Part shown: positions 25,538 through 33,404 of the stretch, piece after piece
Numbering within the stretch: position 1 is the stretch's first letter
Layout: each line of letters starts with the position of its first letter
Origin: JALORV01 sp963766365
GTDB lineage: Bacteria; Pseudomonadota; Gammaproteobacteria; Burkholderiales; Burkholderiaceae_F
Length of the DNA: 64,000 nucleotides
Reading direction: 5' to 3'
Assembly (NCBI GenBank): GCA_963766365.1
Contig: CAVXZK010000003.1
Span: forward strand, 62,001 to 126,000
Made by a program: the position numbers and the translations under genes
The notes under the pieces: generated by a model
What the model saw: the letters and a program-made list of their open reading frames with translations, nothing else
Told to the model about the DNA's origin: nothing
Database searches by the model: none

Positions 25538-26578
25538 ATGGACATCTCAGAACTGCTCGCATTCTCCGTCAAAAACAAGGCGTCCGACCTGCACCTGTCG
25601 GCCGGCCTGCCGCCGATGATCCGCGTGCATGGCGATGTCAGGCGCATCAACCTGCCGCCGCTCGAGCACAAGGATGTCCACGGCATGATCTACGACATCA
25701 TGAACGACTCGCAGCGCAAGCAGTACGACGAGAACCTGGAGACCGACTTCTCGTTCGACCTGCCCGGTCTGGCGCGCTTCCGGGTCAACGCGTTCAACCA
25801 GGACCGTGGAGCGGCCGCCGTCCTGCGGACGATCCCTTCGCGGGTGCTGTCGCTCGAGGAACTGCAGTGCCCGCGGCAGTTCGCCGACTTTTCGCTGAAG
25901 CCGCGCGGACTGGTGCTGGTGACGGGTCCGACCGGCTCCGGCAAGTCGACGACGCTGGCCGCGATGGTCGACCACGTGAACAACAACTTATACGGTCACA
26001 TCCTGACGATCGAGGATCCGATCGAGTTCGTGCACGAAAGCCGCAAGTCAGTCATCAACCAGCGCGAAGTCGGGCCACATACGCTTTCGTTTTCCAACGC
26101 CCTACGCTCGGCGCTGCGCGAGGACCCGGACGTGGTGCTGGTCGGCGAGTTGCGAGACCTGGAGACGATCCGCCTGGCGCTGACCGCCGCCGAAACCGGT
26201 CACCTGGTGTTTGGCACGCTGCACACCTCGTCCGCGGCCAAGACCATTGACCGCGTCGTCGACGTGTTCCCGGCGGCCGAAAAGGAAATGGTTCGAGCGA
26301 TGCTGTCGGAGTCCGTGGTCGCGGTGATTTCCCAGACGCTGCTCAAGGTCAAGGACGGCAATGGCCGCGTGGCGGCACACGAAATCATGGTGGGCACGCC
26401 GGCCATCCGCAACCTGATCCGCGAGAATAAGGTTGCGCAGATGTACTCGATGATCCAGACCGGCCAGCAGTTCGGCATGCAGACGCTGGACCAGACGCTG
26501 CTCGAACTGGTCCGCCGTAATGTCGTGTCGATCGGCGAGGCGCGGCAGTACGCGAAGACGCCCGAAAACTTCGCTTAA
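25538..26578 (+). CDS. pilT: Type IV pilus retraction ATPase PilT
   Basis: A 346-aa hexameric ATPase that depolymerises type IV pili to drive twitching and DNA uptake. Walker A is GPTGSGKST (about residues 129-137), Walker B is DVVLVGELRD and the His box is ETGHLVFGTLHT. The C-terminal AIRNLIRE motif needed for PilT retraction is intact. ATG at 25538 gives the family N-terminus MDISELLAFSVKNKASDLHLS. pilU follows after 15 bases. The 147-base divergent gap to yggS is T-rich near 25413-25438. Confidence 0.95.
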   Translation: MDISELLAFSVKNKASDLHLSAGLPPMIRVHGDVRRINLPPLEHKDVHGMIYDIMNDSQRKQYDENLETDFSFDLPGLARFRVNAFNQDRGAAAVLRTIPSRVLSLEELQCPRQFADFSLKPRGLVLVTGPTGSGKSTTLAAMVDHVNNNLYGHILTIEDPIEFVHESRKSVINQREVGPHTLSFSNALRSALREDPDVVLVGELRDLETIRLALTAAETGHLVFGTLHTSSAAKTIDRVVDVFPAAEKEMVRAMLSESVVAVISQTLLKVKDGNGRVAAHEIMVGTPAIRNLIRENKVAQMYSMIQTGQQFGMQTLDQTLLELVRRNVVSIGEARQYAKTPENFA

Positions 26579-26593
26579 GGCAGGAAAGAGACC

Positions 26594-27736
26594 ATGGAAC
26601 GCGACCAGGCCACACGATTCGTCCACGACCTGCTGAGGCTGCTGCACAGCAAGAAGGGCTCGGATCTCTTCCTGACGGCGGATTTTCCGCCGGCCTTCAA
26701 GATCGACGGTCGCGTGCTGCCTGTCTCTAACCAGCCGCTGACGGCGCAGCACACGAGCGAGCTGGTGCGCGCGATCATGAACGATCGTCAGGCGTCGGAG
26801 TTCGAGAAGACCAAGGAGTGCAATTTCGCGATCAACCCGACCGGTATCGGTCGCTTCCGGGTCTCTGCGTTCGTTCAGCAGGGCAAGGTCGGCATCGTGT
26901 TCCGCACGATTGCCGATCACATCCCGACGTCGGATGAACTGAACCTGCCGAACTTGGTCAACGACCTGGCGATGGCCAAGCGCGGCATCATCATCGTCGT
27001 GGGCGCGACCGGCTCGGGCAAGTCGACGACGCTGGCGGCGATGGTCGGCTACCGCAACGAGAACAGCAATGGCCACATCATCACGATCGAAGACCCGATC
27101 GAGTACGTCCATCCCCACAAGAACTGCATCATCACGCAGCGCGAGGTGGGTGTGGACTGCGAGACCTGGCAGGTCGCGCTGAAGAACACGCTGCGCCAGG
27201 CGCCTGACGTCATCCTGATCGGCGAGGTGCGCGAACGCGAGACGATGGAACACGCGATCGCCTTTGCCGAAACCGGTCACCTGGTGATGTGCACGCTGCA
27301 CGCCAACTCCACCAACCAGGCGCTCGACCGCATCATCAACTTCTTTCCCGAGGAGAAGCGCGCGCAGTTGCTGATGGACCTGTCACTGAACCTGCGCGCG
27401 ATGGTGTCGCAGCGGCTGATCCCGTTCAAGGACCGCAAGGGGCGCATCCCGGCGGTAGAGATCATGATCAACAGCCCGCTGGTCTCCGAGCTGGTCTTCA
27501 AGGGCGAGGTGCACGAGATCAAGGAAGTGATGAAGCGTTCGCGCGAGCAGGGCATGCAGACCTTCGACCAGTCGCTGTTCGACCTGCACGAGCGCGAGCA
27601 GGTTTCCTACGAAGACGCGCTGCGCAACGCCGACTCGGTCAACGACCTGCGTCTGCAGATCAAGCTCAACAGCAAGCTGTCGGGCGGGGTCGCCGGCATC
27701 CACAAGGGCATCGAGCACCTCGGACTGACCGGGTAG
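26594..27736 (+). CDS. pilU: Type IV pilus retraction ATPase PilU
   Basis: A 380-aa PilT-dependent ATPase that adds force to pilus retraction. Walker A is GATGSGKST, Walker B is DVILIGEVRE and the His box is ETGHLVMCTLHA. The C-terminus lacks AIRNLIRE and has SPLVSELVFKG, as expected for PilU. GGAAAGAG precedes the ATG. It is cotranscribed with pilT and followed by a clear intrinsic terminator. Confidence 0.94.
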   Translation: MERDQATRFVHDLLRLLHSKKGSDLFLTADFPPAFKIDGRVLPVSNQPLTAQHTSELVRAIMNDRQASEFEKTKECNFAINPTGIGRFRVSAFVQQGKVGIVFRTIADHIPTSDELNLPNLVNDLAMAKRGIIIVVGATGSGKSTTLAAMVGYRNENSNGHIITIEDPIEYVHPHKNCIITQREVGVDCETWQVALKNTLRQAPDVILIGEVRERETMEHAIAFAETGHLVMCTLHANSTNQALDRIINFFPEEKRAQLLMDLSLNLRAMVSQRLIPFKDRKGRIPAVEIMINSPLVSELVFKGEVHEIKEVMKRSREQGMQTFDQSLFDLHEREQVSYEDALRNADSVNDLRLQIKLNSKLSGGVAGIHKGIEHLGLTG

Positions 27737-27753
27737 CCGGCAGCGAGTCGACA

Positions 27754-27778
27754 ACGGGGCGCTCGGCGCCCCGTTTTC
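27754..27778 (+). terminator. Intrinsic terminator after pilU
   Basis: A 9-bp perfect stem, ACGGGGCGC with GCGCCCCGT, closes a TCG loop and runs into TTTTCATTT. It starts 18 bases after the pilU stop and ends the pilTU unit before the peroxidase gene. Confidence 0.85.
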
Positions 27779-27833
27779 ATTTGGTCCGGGGTGCGCCGCT
27801 ACACTTTGTGTCTCCCACCTTCAGGGGCCAGCC

Positions 27834-28320
27834 ATGACCACGGTCTACGACTTCAGCGCCAAGACCATCGACGGCAAATCACGCAAACTCTCTGACTACA
27901 AGGGCAAGGTGCTGCTGGTGGTGAACACCGCCAGCAAGTGTGGCTTCACGCCCCAGTACAAGGGGCTCGAGGCGATCTACAAGAAGTTCAAGGACAAGGG
28001 CTTCGCAGTGCTCGGATTTCCGAGCAACCAGTTCGGCCAGCAAGAGCCCGGCCCCGAGAGCGAGATCGCCGAGTTCTGCGAGATGAACTACGGCGTCACG
28101 TTTCCGATGTTCTCCAAGATCGACGTCAACGGCGACTGCCGCGCATCCGCTGTTCAAGTACCTGACGACGACGAAGAAGGGCTTGCTCGGCAGCGAGGGC
28201 ATCAAGTGGAACTTCACCAAGTTCCTGATCGGCAAGGACGGCGAGGTGATCGAGCGCTATGCGCCGACGACAAAGCCGGAGGATCTCGAGAAGGACATCG
28301 AGAGGGCGCTGGCAGCGTAG
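27834..28320 (+). pseudogene. Glutathione peroxidase with one frameshift
   Basis: A thiol peroxidase of the glutathione peroxidase family that reduces hydroperoxides. The first 101 codons are intact, with the catalytic Cys in NTASKCGFTPQYKGL (about residue 36) and Gln in FPSNQFGQQEPG. One extra base at about 28136-28141 breaks the frame after DVNGD. The next frame encodes HPLFKYLTTTKKGLL, then KWNFTKFLIGKDG with the catalytic Trp and Asn, ending at the TAG at 28318. Corrected length is about 161 aa, normal for bacterial enzymes. Read without correction, the frame runs on to 28592 with unrelated sequence. Sequence error or a recent mutation are both possible; the accessory island starts just after it. 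Confidence 0.88.
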
Positions 28321-28380
28321 CGCCGGCTGTGCCACATCAAGCAGCAATTGCCTCTGATGGGACGAGGCGTGCGGGGCCAG

Positions 28381-30198
28381 CTACTCCTTATGAAGAAGAT
28401 CCTTGGCCGGTTTTAGCCGGCCCGCGCCGATGCGGTGGGGCAGATTGGGCCCCGGAGCGATCGCTTTTGATGTATTTGCAAGCTCCCGGGCGAGCTGCGG
28501 CGCAGCCATGCTGGTTCCCATCAGTCGAACGGTCGTGCCGCTTCGCACGCCCGTTGCACGGACGCCCGCAACTGCTGCAGATCGGTCGGTGACGCAAGCG
28601 TTGTCAGGTCCGGTGCGCGGACCTCGCGTGGGGCCCGAAGAAGAGTACGGTGCGACGCTTGCATCGCTGAACCTGTAACCGGCGGCAACGATTGACTTTG
28701 CTCCGGTTGCAATTCCATTCAGCGTCCCTTCGCGTCGGATCACCGAACCCGCTGCTTCATCGAAGCGCTTGTCAGGTGGCACGAAGCGGCTCACCGCGAG
28801 CGCGGCATCGGTCAGATAACTGGCCTTTGCTCGGCGGCGCGCTCCCATGTTGTGGTCGGCGCGCGCAAGGTAAACGTGGATATCTCCCTTGACATTGGCC
28901 CGGCCCGGCTTGAACTCGACTGTCCACTTGCCATGCTGTCCGCGGAAGGTGGGGTCGCGGTCCTCTGTCGGATGCACGACGAGCAGCGCCTTCGTTGAGT
29001 TACCCACCTTTCTCAGGCGGGCATACCAGTTGGTCTGCGCCCAAGGTTGACCGGGCAAGATATCGACCGCAGTGCTGCCCGGAGGAGCGACACGCAGTCT
29101 CGCATCAGCCGGTGCAATTCCATTCGGCCACCAGATCTCCAGAAAGGCTGGCGTTCGTCCATCCGGCGGCACCATCCAACTCAGACTGCCGCCGCCCAGG
29201 TAGTCGACCTGCGCATGAGCGCGGGAACTGTAGGAATTGCCAGCTGCCAGTGAGACGAACAGGTCATTGCCGAGCGCTTTCTGATCGGCTACGAGGTCGT
29301 CGATAGCGACTTCTAGGATCGACGTGCCATCGTGCGGTCCGGTCTGAGGACCCCAGCTGAGATTGACCACGATTGTCTTTGTCTGAGCTCCAATGCACTC
29401 CATGATGTACATCAGGCCGTCCAGTGCGTAACGCTTGAGCCAGAGGCCTGATGGATCATCGATCGCCGCCAACGGAAACTGCACGAAGACGAACTGCCAA
29501 TCCTCCGCTCCGCACAGCAGGTCCGTCACATGTGCTCCATGCGCCGCTGCGCGCCGCAATCCGGCCAGCCCTGCCGCTGAATAGACGAGTTCCTGCGATT
29601 TCTTCTGTGTGATCAACGTCTTGAGGTCCTGTTGGGACCATTGTCCGCCGTAGTTGAAATCGCATGCGGGTGACGGGCCAGAGACGACGTCAAGTGGAAA
29701 CCCTATCGCCTCGGGATCCTGATTCCACAGCCACAGAGTGCGTGGACCGCCATTCGACAGGAACCTGCTGTTCGCAAAGGCACAACCGTCGTCGAGCACC
29801 GCGGCCAGGATTTTCGAGTCCGACTTCAGTCCTTCTAGTGCCACCCTGGGCTGACTGACAGGACCGCTTACCGGGGTGCTTAGCTCCATGAGCGTGGCAA
29901 GCGGATTCGCGGCCTGGACGAACGCAGCTGCGTTTTCGACCGGGACCGATACCGACCAGACTTGTCTGACCTTTGACATCTTTCCGCCGGCGTAGACCTC
30001 CGGTACGACAACGCCATGAGAATCTGCAATCGAGCGGGCCTTTTTCGCATCCGCAGGCGACTTCCATTGAATCAACAGGCCCACCGATTTCGACTTGGCC
30101 GCCCGGGCGCCACCAGGCAGGAACCTGAATTCTGTGGCGAGCCCCCAATCCAAATAGTCGTCATGCGGCACAAAGCCTTCTCCCTTGGACGTTCCCAT
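28381..30198 (-). CDS. Subtilisin-like (S8) serine protease, cytoplasmic
   Basis: A 605-aa S8-family protease. The triad is complete: Asp136 in AAVLDDGCA, His220 in AAHGAHVTDLLCG and Ser563 in LMGTSMAAPQLA; Asn321 in LAAGNSY is the oxyanion residue. Residues 1-125 form an N-terminal region without signal peptide, and residues about 325-470 form a beta-rich insert between the Asn and Ser motifs that resembles no family I can name. The lack of a secretion signal points to an intracellular protease or an active-site-gated effector. It starts nine bases after the haloperoxidase-like gene with which it is surely cotranscribed. GC is lower than in flanking genes. Confidence 0.9.
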   Translation of the reverse strand: MGTSKGEGFVPHDDYLDWGLATEFRFLPGGARAAKSKSVGLLIQWKSPADAKKARSIADSHGVVVPEVYAGGKMSKVRQVWSVSVPVENAAAFVQAANPLATLMELSTPVSGPVSQPRVALEGLKSDSKILAAVLDDGCAFANSRFLSNGGPRTLWLWNQDPEAIGFPLDVVSGPSPACDFNYGGQWSQQDLKTLITQKKSQELVYSAAGLAGLRRAAAHGAHVTDLLCGAEDWQFVFVQFPLAAIDDPSGLWLKRYALDGLMYIMECIGAQTKTIVVNLSWGPQTGPHDGTSILEVAIDDLVADQKALGNDLFVSLAAGNSYSSRAHAQVDYLGGGSLSWMVPPDGRTPAFLEIWWPNGIAPADARLRVAPPGSTAVDILPGQPWAQTNWYARLRKVGNSTKALLVVHPTEDRDPTFRGQHGKWTVEFKPGRANVKGDIHVYLARADHNMGARRRAKASYLTDAALAVSRFVPPDKRFDEAAGSVIRREGTLNGIATGAKSIVAAGYRFSDASVAPYSSSGPTRGPRTGPDNACVTDRSAAVAGVRATGVRSGTTVRLMGTSMAAPQLARELANTSKAIAPGPNLPHRIGAGRLKPAKDLLHKE

Positions 30199-30207
30199 GG
30201 TGGCTCC

Positions 30208-31293
30208 TTAGATGTCCCACTCCGCTGCGGCCAACTCCGCCACCTTTTCAAGATAGAGCGACTTGTTCACCGTGACTGAGGTGCTTCCCGTCGTGCATCC
30301 GAATGGATTCTCGGATCCGTCGCCGAGGTAGTCGTTCTTGGCGTCGTCCCCGGCTCCTGTCGGGACGAATGTCCTGTCGAAGCAATTGCCTGTCGTGATG
30401 CCGCTAGCAAACAGAAAGAACTCACCCAGCGAAAACCCGAGCGCCTGCCCCGCGGGAGCGTCGATCGGAAAGTGAACACCGGCTACGGTCCTATTGACAC
30501 TGATTCGTCTGGCTTGCAGATAGAGTTGTTTGTAAGCCGCGTCCGTCTTCTTGATCTTCAGTAGTCCGCACAAAGCGACCACCGTCGCAAAGGCCTGCGC
30601 GGCATGGCCCATCGGGTAGGTGCTGTGACCTGGCGTTGTGATGATGGGCTGAACCTGCGGCGAAAGGTCCACCGGTCGATAGCAAGCGAAGGCGTGCTTG
30701 AACTTCGACTCGACTGCAATTGTGAATTGGATGGCTATCGTCAGCCACTCCATCGTCCACTTCTTTCGCGCAACGTTCAGGCCGCTGACGGCTGCAATGA
30801 ATGCGAACTGATTGTCGATCTGGGCGAGAATTTCCAGGGCGCGTTCATCGCGCAGTTCGGCCCAGCTTTGGACGAAAGGCAGCTGGTCTACAAAAAATGC
30901 TAGACCGGGTCGCTTCAACTCGACAAGGTCCTGATTGCCGTCTCTGCATGAAACGGTGTACGTATCCGGCGTCGAAGCCGTGTAGTCCAGCTTGCTTGTG
31001 AGTTCCGTGACTCCGAGGTTGATCCGCACCCAAGGATCCCAGCGGACAAGCGCGTCTGCGCTGTCCAGAGTTGGGGGCGCACCGCCGTTCTTCAGGAAGC
31101 TCGCGTGCTTGTCGCGATCGAACGTTCCATCACGACTCGACATCAGGGCGCTCGCGAATAGCGGGTTGGCCCATTCGTCCATTAACGTGCCAGAGCCTCC
31201 GGTTCCCCCAGTTCCTCCGGTTCCCCCAGTTCCTCCGGTTCCTCCGGTTCCCCCAGTGCCTCCAGTTCCCCCCGTGCCTCCAAGCGCTGCCAT
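30208..31293 (-). CDS. Vanadium-dependent haloperoxidase / PAP2-like protein with Gly-rich N-terminus
   Basis: A 361-aa protein of the PAP2/vanadium haloperoxidase superfamily. Candidate oxyanion-site residues are Lys199 and Arg206 (KHAFACYRP), Gly229-His230 (TYPMGHAA), Arg268 and His274 (NRTVAGVHFPID); the Lys-Arg and Arg-His spacings equal those in chloroperoxidase. The Ser of the PSGH motif is Met228 here, which is unusual. Residues 5-34 are nine Gly-Gly-Thr repeats plus GGS, with no signal peptide. AGGAGAAGAAC before ATG gives a strong start. It lies between a nucleotide cyclase and an S8 protease on one strand. It could be a halogenating enzyme, an acid phosphatase or an altered, non-catalytic form. 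Confidence 0.8.
   Translation of the reverse strand: MAALGGTGGTGGTGGTGGTGGTGGTGGTGGTGGSGTLMDEWANPLFASALMSSRDGTFDRDKHASFLKNGGAPPTLDSADALVRWDPWVRINLGVTELTSKLDYTASTPDTYTVSCRDGNQDLVELKRPGLAFFVDQLPFVQSWAELRDERALEILAQIDNQFAFIAAVSGLNVARKKWTMEWLTIAIQFTIAVESKFKHAFACYRPVDLSPQVQPIITTPGHSTYPMGHAAQAFATVVALCGLLKIKKTDAAYKQLYLQARRISVNRTVAGVHFPIDAPAGQALGFSLGEFFLFASGITTGNCFDRTFVPTGAGDDAKNDYLGDGSENPFGCTTGSTSVTVNKSLYLEKVAELAAAEWDI
31192..31281 (-). repeat. Ten 9-bp tandem repeats coding (Gly-Gly-Thr)9-Gly-Gly-Ser
   Basis: Nine-base units of the form GGDGGNACN (GGAGGCACG, GGGGGAACT, GGAGGAACC and so on) repeat in frame right after codon 4 of the haloperoxidase-like gene. Units differ mainly at third codon positions, so the peptide is better kept than the DNA. 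Slippage could change copy number without breaking the frame. Confidence 0.9.
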
Positions 31294-31353
31294 GTTCTTC
31301 TCCTGAAATGATGGTCCGTAAGTGGAATGACGGTTGGCACTCCCCCATGGGGC

Positions 31354-33252
31354 TCACGGAACGCCGGCCCCTCGCATCGCCTTCGCGACTTGCTGTCCAA
31401 ACGGGTAGAGAGCGGCCACGGAATGCGCCTCATAGGCCGCAACGGTGTAGTCCGGTCTGATTCTGTGCAGCTCGGACGCTGCTGCGCGAGCTTGCTCATC
31501 GCGCCCGAGCGCTGCGTTCGCAGTAATGAGCATGCGCAACGTCGACAAGTGCTGTCGGTTGCGGCGCCGCGAAGCTTCGCACCATCGGACTGCTTCTTCG
31601 TACCGGCCGGCACTGAACTCGCACGATGCCATCAGAGACTCGTAGTAGTAGCGCAACGGGTCCATCGGAGACAGCGCGAGTGCGCGGTGCCCCGCCTCTA
31701 GCGCGGCTGCCGAGTCGCCCTTGAACGCGCGCAGCACGGCGAGAAACAGCCAGGCGAAGCCTTCACTAGGATTGACTATGCAGGCTTCCTGCAGTCGCAT
31801 GTCCGCTGTCGCCAGGTCCTTCTTCAGGTGGCAGTAGACGAATCCTTCGATCGCCAGTGCCAGCGCGCTTGAAGGCTCCAGGTCGAGCGCGCGATGCGTG
31901 CGTTCCAGTGCAAGGGACGCCGCCTGCGCCATGTCGGCGACGGGGGCGCCCTGTATGGATCGAAGCACATACCACTTGCCCAGCCACGCGTATGGCAACG
32001 CAATGCGGCGATGGCGCTCGGTCAGAGACTCCAACAGGCGTCGGCTTGTCGCGAATTCGTCAGGGTTCGCGCGATGCATCATCGCAATGCCGCCCAGGAA
32101 CAACTCATAGCTGTTTAGCGATGGCAACGGGCAGACTACCGCCTTGGAGACTGCAGTCTCGAGTATCTTCTTGTGCACCGTGTCAGCCAGCTCGTGAATG
32201 AGCTGACTGTCGAGTGTGAGCAGATCGCGCCACTCGCCATGCATCCGCCCGGACCACACCACGTGCCCCGTCAAGGTGTCCGATAGCTCTGCAGAGATCA
32301 GCACGTGACTACCGGACACAGTGTGGGAACCCGACACCGCGTATCGAACTCCGAGTCGGGTCGAAATTTCGTTCAGCGATGTCTGCCTGTCGCGGAAGTG
32401 CACGGTCGAGAGCCGCGAAACGACGTGAAGGCCAGGTGACTGCGAGAGCTGTGCGATGACGCCGTCCGCGATGATGTCCCCAATGCCTGCGGACGGCGTC
32501 GTAGAGAGCAGGTCCGCAAACGGAATCACCGCGAGTGATACGCATAACTGCGCGACGTAGCTGTCCCGGCTTGGGAGGCTGTCAGTTTGTCGCGCTGGTC
32601 CGAGTCGGTAGACGCGCACCGTGCGCTCGACATGCTTAAGGTGGCAGTCTCCGAGGTCCTCAACGTCGGCGTCCAAGGTGTCGCTCAGAAGGTCGCGCGC
32701 TTGAACTGTTGCGACTGTTTCACCACCCTCGGCTAGTGCCGCTACCCGTGCTGCGAGGTTGACGCCGACGCCGTAAATGTCGATCTTTGAGTCGAAGATG
32801 TTTGATGCATGCAGTCCTGCCCGCAAAGACATCCTGCTTCCATCTGTCAAAGGCTCGCACAGGGTCGCCATCCAGTCGTGCATGGCGGAAGCGGCCTTGA
32901 CGGCTTGACGTGCGTCCCCGAACTCGATCATCAGACCATCGCCCAAGCTCTTGACGAGGCGGCCCGCAGTCGAGGGCAGAACGACCTCCTGGACATGAGC
33001 GATGAACGCCTGCCAACGGCTGATGACACCCCGCTCGTCGAGTTCCATGAGACGAACCGATTCCACGAGGTCAACGACCAAGACGACAGCGCGGCGACTC
33101 GGCAATTCGAGTCCCGCATTAACCGGCGGCAGACTGTCCGTAATCACATCGGTCCTTCGCGGTTCAGGGCCAGCCGACGACCTCGGTCTAGTCCGAAATC
33201 CGATGCCATTTGCAAACGGTACGTCTGCCAGCGCCACGTGCTTCCTCACCAT
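31354..33252 (-). CDS. Class III adenylate/guanylate cyclase with TolB-like domain and TPR repeats
   Basis: A 632-aa soluble signalling protein. Residues about 53-200 form a class III cyclase domain. Metal Asp61 lies in VVLVVDLVESVRLME, Lys101 and Asp105 in LVKSLGDGLMIEF, and the transition-state Asn165/Arg169 pair in GVGVNLAARVAAL, so the domain looks active. Residues about 238-380 resemble the FlgO/TolB-like domain common in such cyclases (LAVIPFADLL). The remainder is helical TPR-like repeats to the end. No transmembrane segment is evident. It is the first gene of a three-gene minus-strand unit, 60 bases before the haloperoxidase-like gene. The product could be cAMP or cGMP; this cannot be told from sequence alone. 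Confidence 0.88.
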   Translation of the reverse strand: MVRKHVALADVPFANGIGFRTRPRSSAGPEPRRTDVITDSLPPVNAGLELPSRRAVVLVVDLVESVRLMELDERGVISRWQAFIAHVQEVVLPSTAGRLVKSLGDGLMIEFGDARQAVKAASAMHDWMATLCEPLTDGSRMSLRAGLHASNIFDSKIDIYGVGVNLAARVAALAEGGETVATVQARDLLSDTLDADVEDLGDCHLKHVERTVRVYRLGPARQTDSLPSRDSYVAQLCVSLAVIPFADLLSTTPSAGIGDIIADGVIAQLSQSPGLHVVSRLSTVHFRDRQTSLNEISTRLGVRYAVSGSHTVSGSHVLISAELSDTLTGHVVWSGRMHGEWRDLLTLDSQLIHELADTVHKKILETAVSKAVVCPLPSLNSYELFLGGIAMMHRANPDEFATSRRLLESLTERHRRIALPYAWLGKWYVLRSIQGAPVADMAQAASLALERTHRALDLEPSSALALAIEGFVYCHLKKDLATADMRLQEACIVNPSEGFAWLFLAVLRAFKGDSAAALEAGHRALALSPMDPLRYYYESLMASCEFSAGRYEEAVRWCEASRRRNRQHLSTLRMLITANAALGRDEQARAAASELHRIRPDYTVAAYEAHSVAALYPFGQQVAKAMRGAGVP

Positions 33253-33306
33253 TCAGTGCTGCCCGATTTTGAGCGGGCCGCGCGTGACGCCTAAAGTGAA
33301 GATTCG

Positions 33307-33328
33307 GCATGCGCTGGTAGGCATGCGC
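33307..33328. repeat. Direct repeat of GCATGCGC upstream of the cyclase gene
   Basis: Two copies of GCATGCGC, each containing the palindrome GCATGC, are spaced six bases apart (14-bp period) about 55 bases upstream of the cyclase start. They may be a protein-binding site, but no regulator is identified. Confidence 0.4.
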
Positions 33329-33404
33329 AGCATTGCACCGCCCGCAAATTCACACAAGACGTGATTGAAGACCTCGTACCGACTAAGCGCGGCTTGGTCG
33401 AACG

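Noticed and set aside
27834..28592. A 252-aa peroxidase with a novel C-terminal domain
   Set aside because: The extra part is out-of-frame reading of conserved peroxidase sequence; the proper C-terminus appears in the next frame and stops at 28320.
31192..31281. CRISPR-like or minisatellite array
   Set aside because: The units are 9 bp without spacers, in frame and coding Gly-Gly-Thr; there are no cas genes.
28321..33404. An integrative element with attachment sites around the cyclase-protease island
   Set aside because: No integrase, tRNA gene or matching direct repeats were found at the borders; similar strings (GCAGCAATTGC and GCAGCATTGC) are too short and inexact.
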